From Mesoaciditoga lauensis cd-1655R = DSM 25116 (GTDB taxonomy: Bacteria > Thermotogota > Thermotogae > Mesoaciditogales > Mesoaciditogaceae): a stretch of DNA of 44,034 nucleotides. The stretch lies in NCBI RefSeq assembly GCF_000745455.1, contig NZ_JQJI01000020.1, forward strand, positions 1 through 44,034, in the 5' to 3' direction. This document shows positions 43,857 to 44,034 of the stretch, one piece after another (position 1 is the first letter of the stretch; every line of letters starts with the position of its first letter). The notes beneath the pieces were generated by a model. It was given only the letters and a program-made list of their open reading frames with translations. It did no database searches and was not told the DNA's origin. The position numbers were made by a program, and so were the translations under genes.

Positions 43857-43951
43857 ACTCTGTTAGATTCGCTTTCTCGGCACGTCCTGTGCCTCCAACT
43901 CTGTTATTTCGCATCTTGTATGGCGTCTTCATATGTTTTGACAGAAACTTC
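43857..43951 (+). repeat. palindromic element, family C unit
   Basis: CTCTGTTAGATTCGC, GGCACgtccTGTGCC, CTCTGTTATTTCGCATCTTG and CATATGTTTTGACAGAAACTTC. It parallels the right half of family A (GGCACgtccTGTGCC...TATGTTCTGACAAGTACTTC), with different stem sequences. Confidence 0.7.
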
Positions 43952-43990
43952 AAAAAAGGAAAGAGAAAAGCGAAGAAAAAGCATGATTAA

Positions 43991-44034
43991 TCAAAACACT
44001 AGCCAGCACGAATTCACTCTTTTATCCATCTTAC
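43991..44034 (+). repeat. start of a further family B unit, cut by the window end
   Basis: AAAACACTAGCCAGCACGAA followed by TTCACTCTTTTATCCATCTTAC matches the beginning of the unit at 43659, so the B-C array continues past the window. Confidence 0.65.

Overview
The window looks like a chromosomal segment of a member of the Thermotogota (Thermotogae). Reasons: an SLH plus coiled-coil plus C-terminal membrane-anchor protein of the Omp-alpha (toga) type, next to a PEGA-repeat protein; a one-POTRA Omp85 barrel inside an ABC-importer operon; many oligopeptide/sugar ABC genes; frequent GTG/TTG starts behind strong GGAGG sites. A deep or unusual lineage (for example Mesoaciditogales) is my guess; no marker here settles it.

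Layout. (1) 1-2.1 kb, minus strand: a DUF559 nuclease-like gene cut by the window edge and two tandem MntA-HepT (MNT-HEPN) toxin-antitoxin pairs separated by GC-rich REP-like palindromes. (2) 2.3-14.0 kb, minus strand: one tightly packed run of twelve genes, in transcription order PPP-type phosphatase, coaD, ddl-like, hslV, hslU, tig, clpP, clpX, tsaD, a biotin-synthase-related radical SAM gene, a PEGA-repeat protein and an SLH/coiled-coil envelope protein. (3) 14.0-14.6 kb: a gene-free AT-rich region with twelve exact copies of TTTTCAACA and two facing DnaA-trio-like tracts, a candidate chromosome origin, followed by a promoter and CIRCE-like operator for groES-groEL (plus strand, 14.6-16.5 kb). 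(4) 16.6-21.1 kb: an HD-GYP sensor and an alpha/beta hydrolase separated by long palindromic mobile repeats. (5) 21.2-31.0 kb, minus strand: a nine-gene operon with a complete peptide-type ABC importer (SBP5, two permeases, two ATPases), a sugar-type importer lacking its own ATPase, and an Omp85-like barrel. (6) 31.0-33.6 kb: MFS-MATE efflux pair. (7) 34.3-35.9 kb: tRNA-Val(GAC), a short leader peptide with three consecutive Trp codons, a terminator/antiterminator pair, then trpB2, apparently one attenuated transcription unit. (8) 36.8-43.6 kb: two divergent operons, an NitT/Tau-type ABC ATPase plus fused double permease (minus) and a three-gene set of ATP-grasp ligase, octopine-dehydrogenase-like enzyme and B12-binding mutase-like enzyme (plus). 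This block is bracketed by inverted arrays of a long palindromic repeat.

Most interesting items: the candidate oriC, the tRNA-trpL-trpB2 attenuator, the B12/opine-dehydrogenase/ligase operon of unknown product, and a family of about 350-370 bp palindromic, MITE-like elements whose copies show compensatory changes in their stems and, in one case, a perfect 7-bp target duplication. All calls come from reading the sequence; no database search was run.
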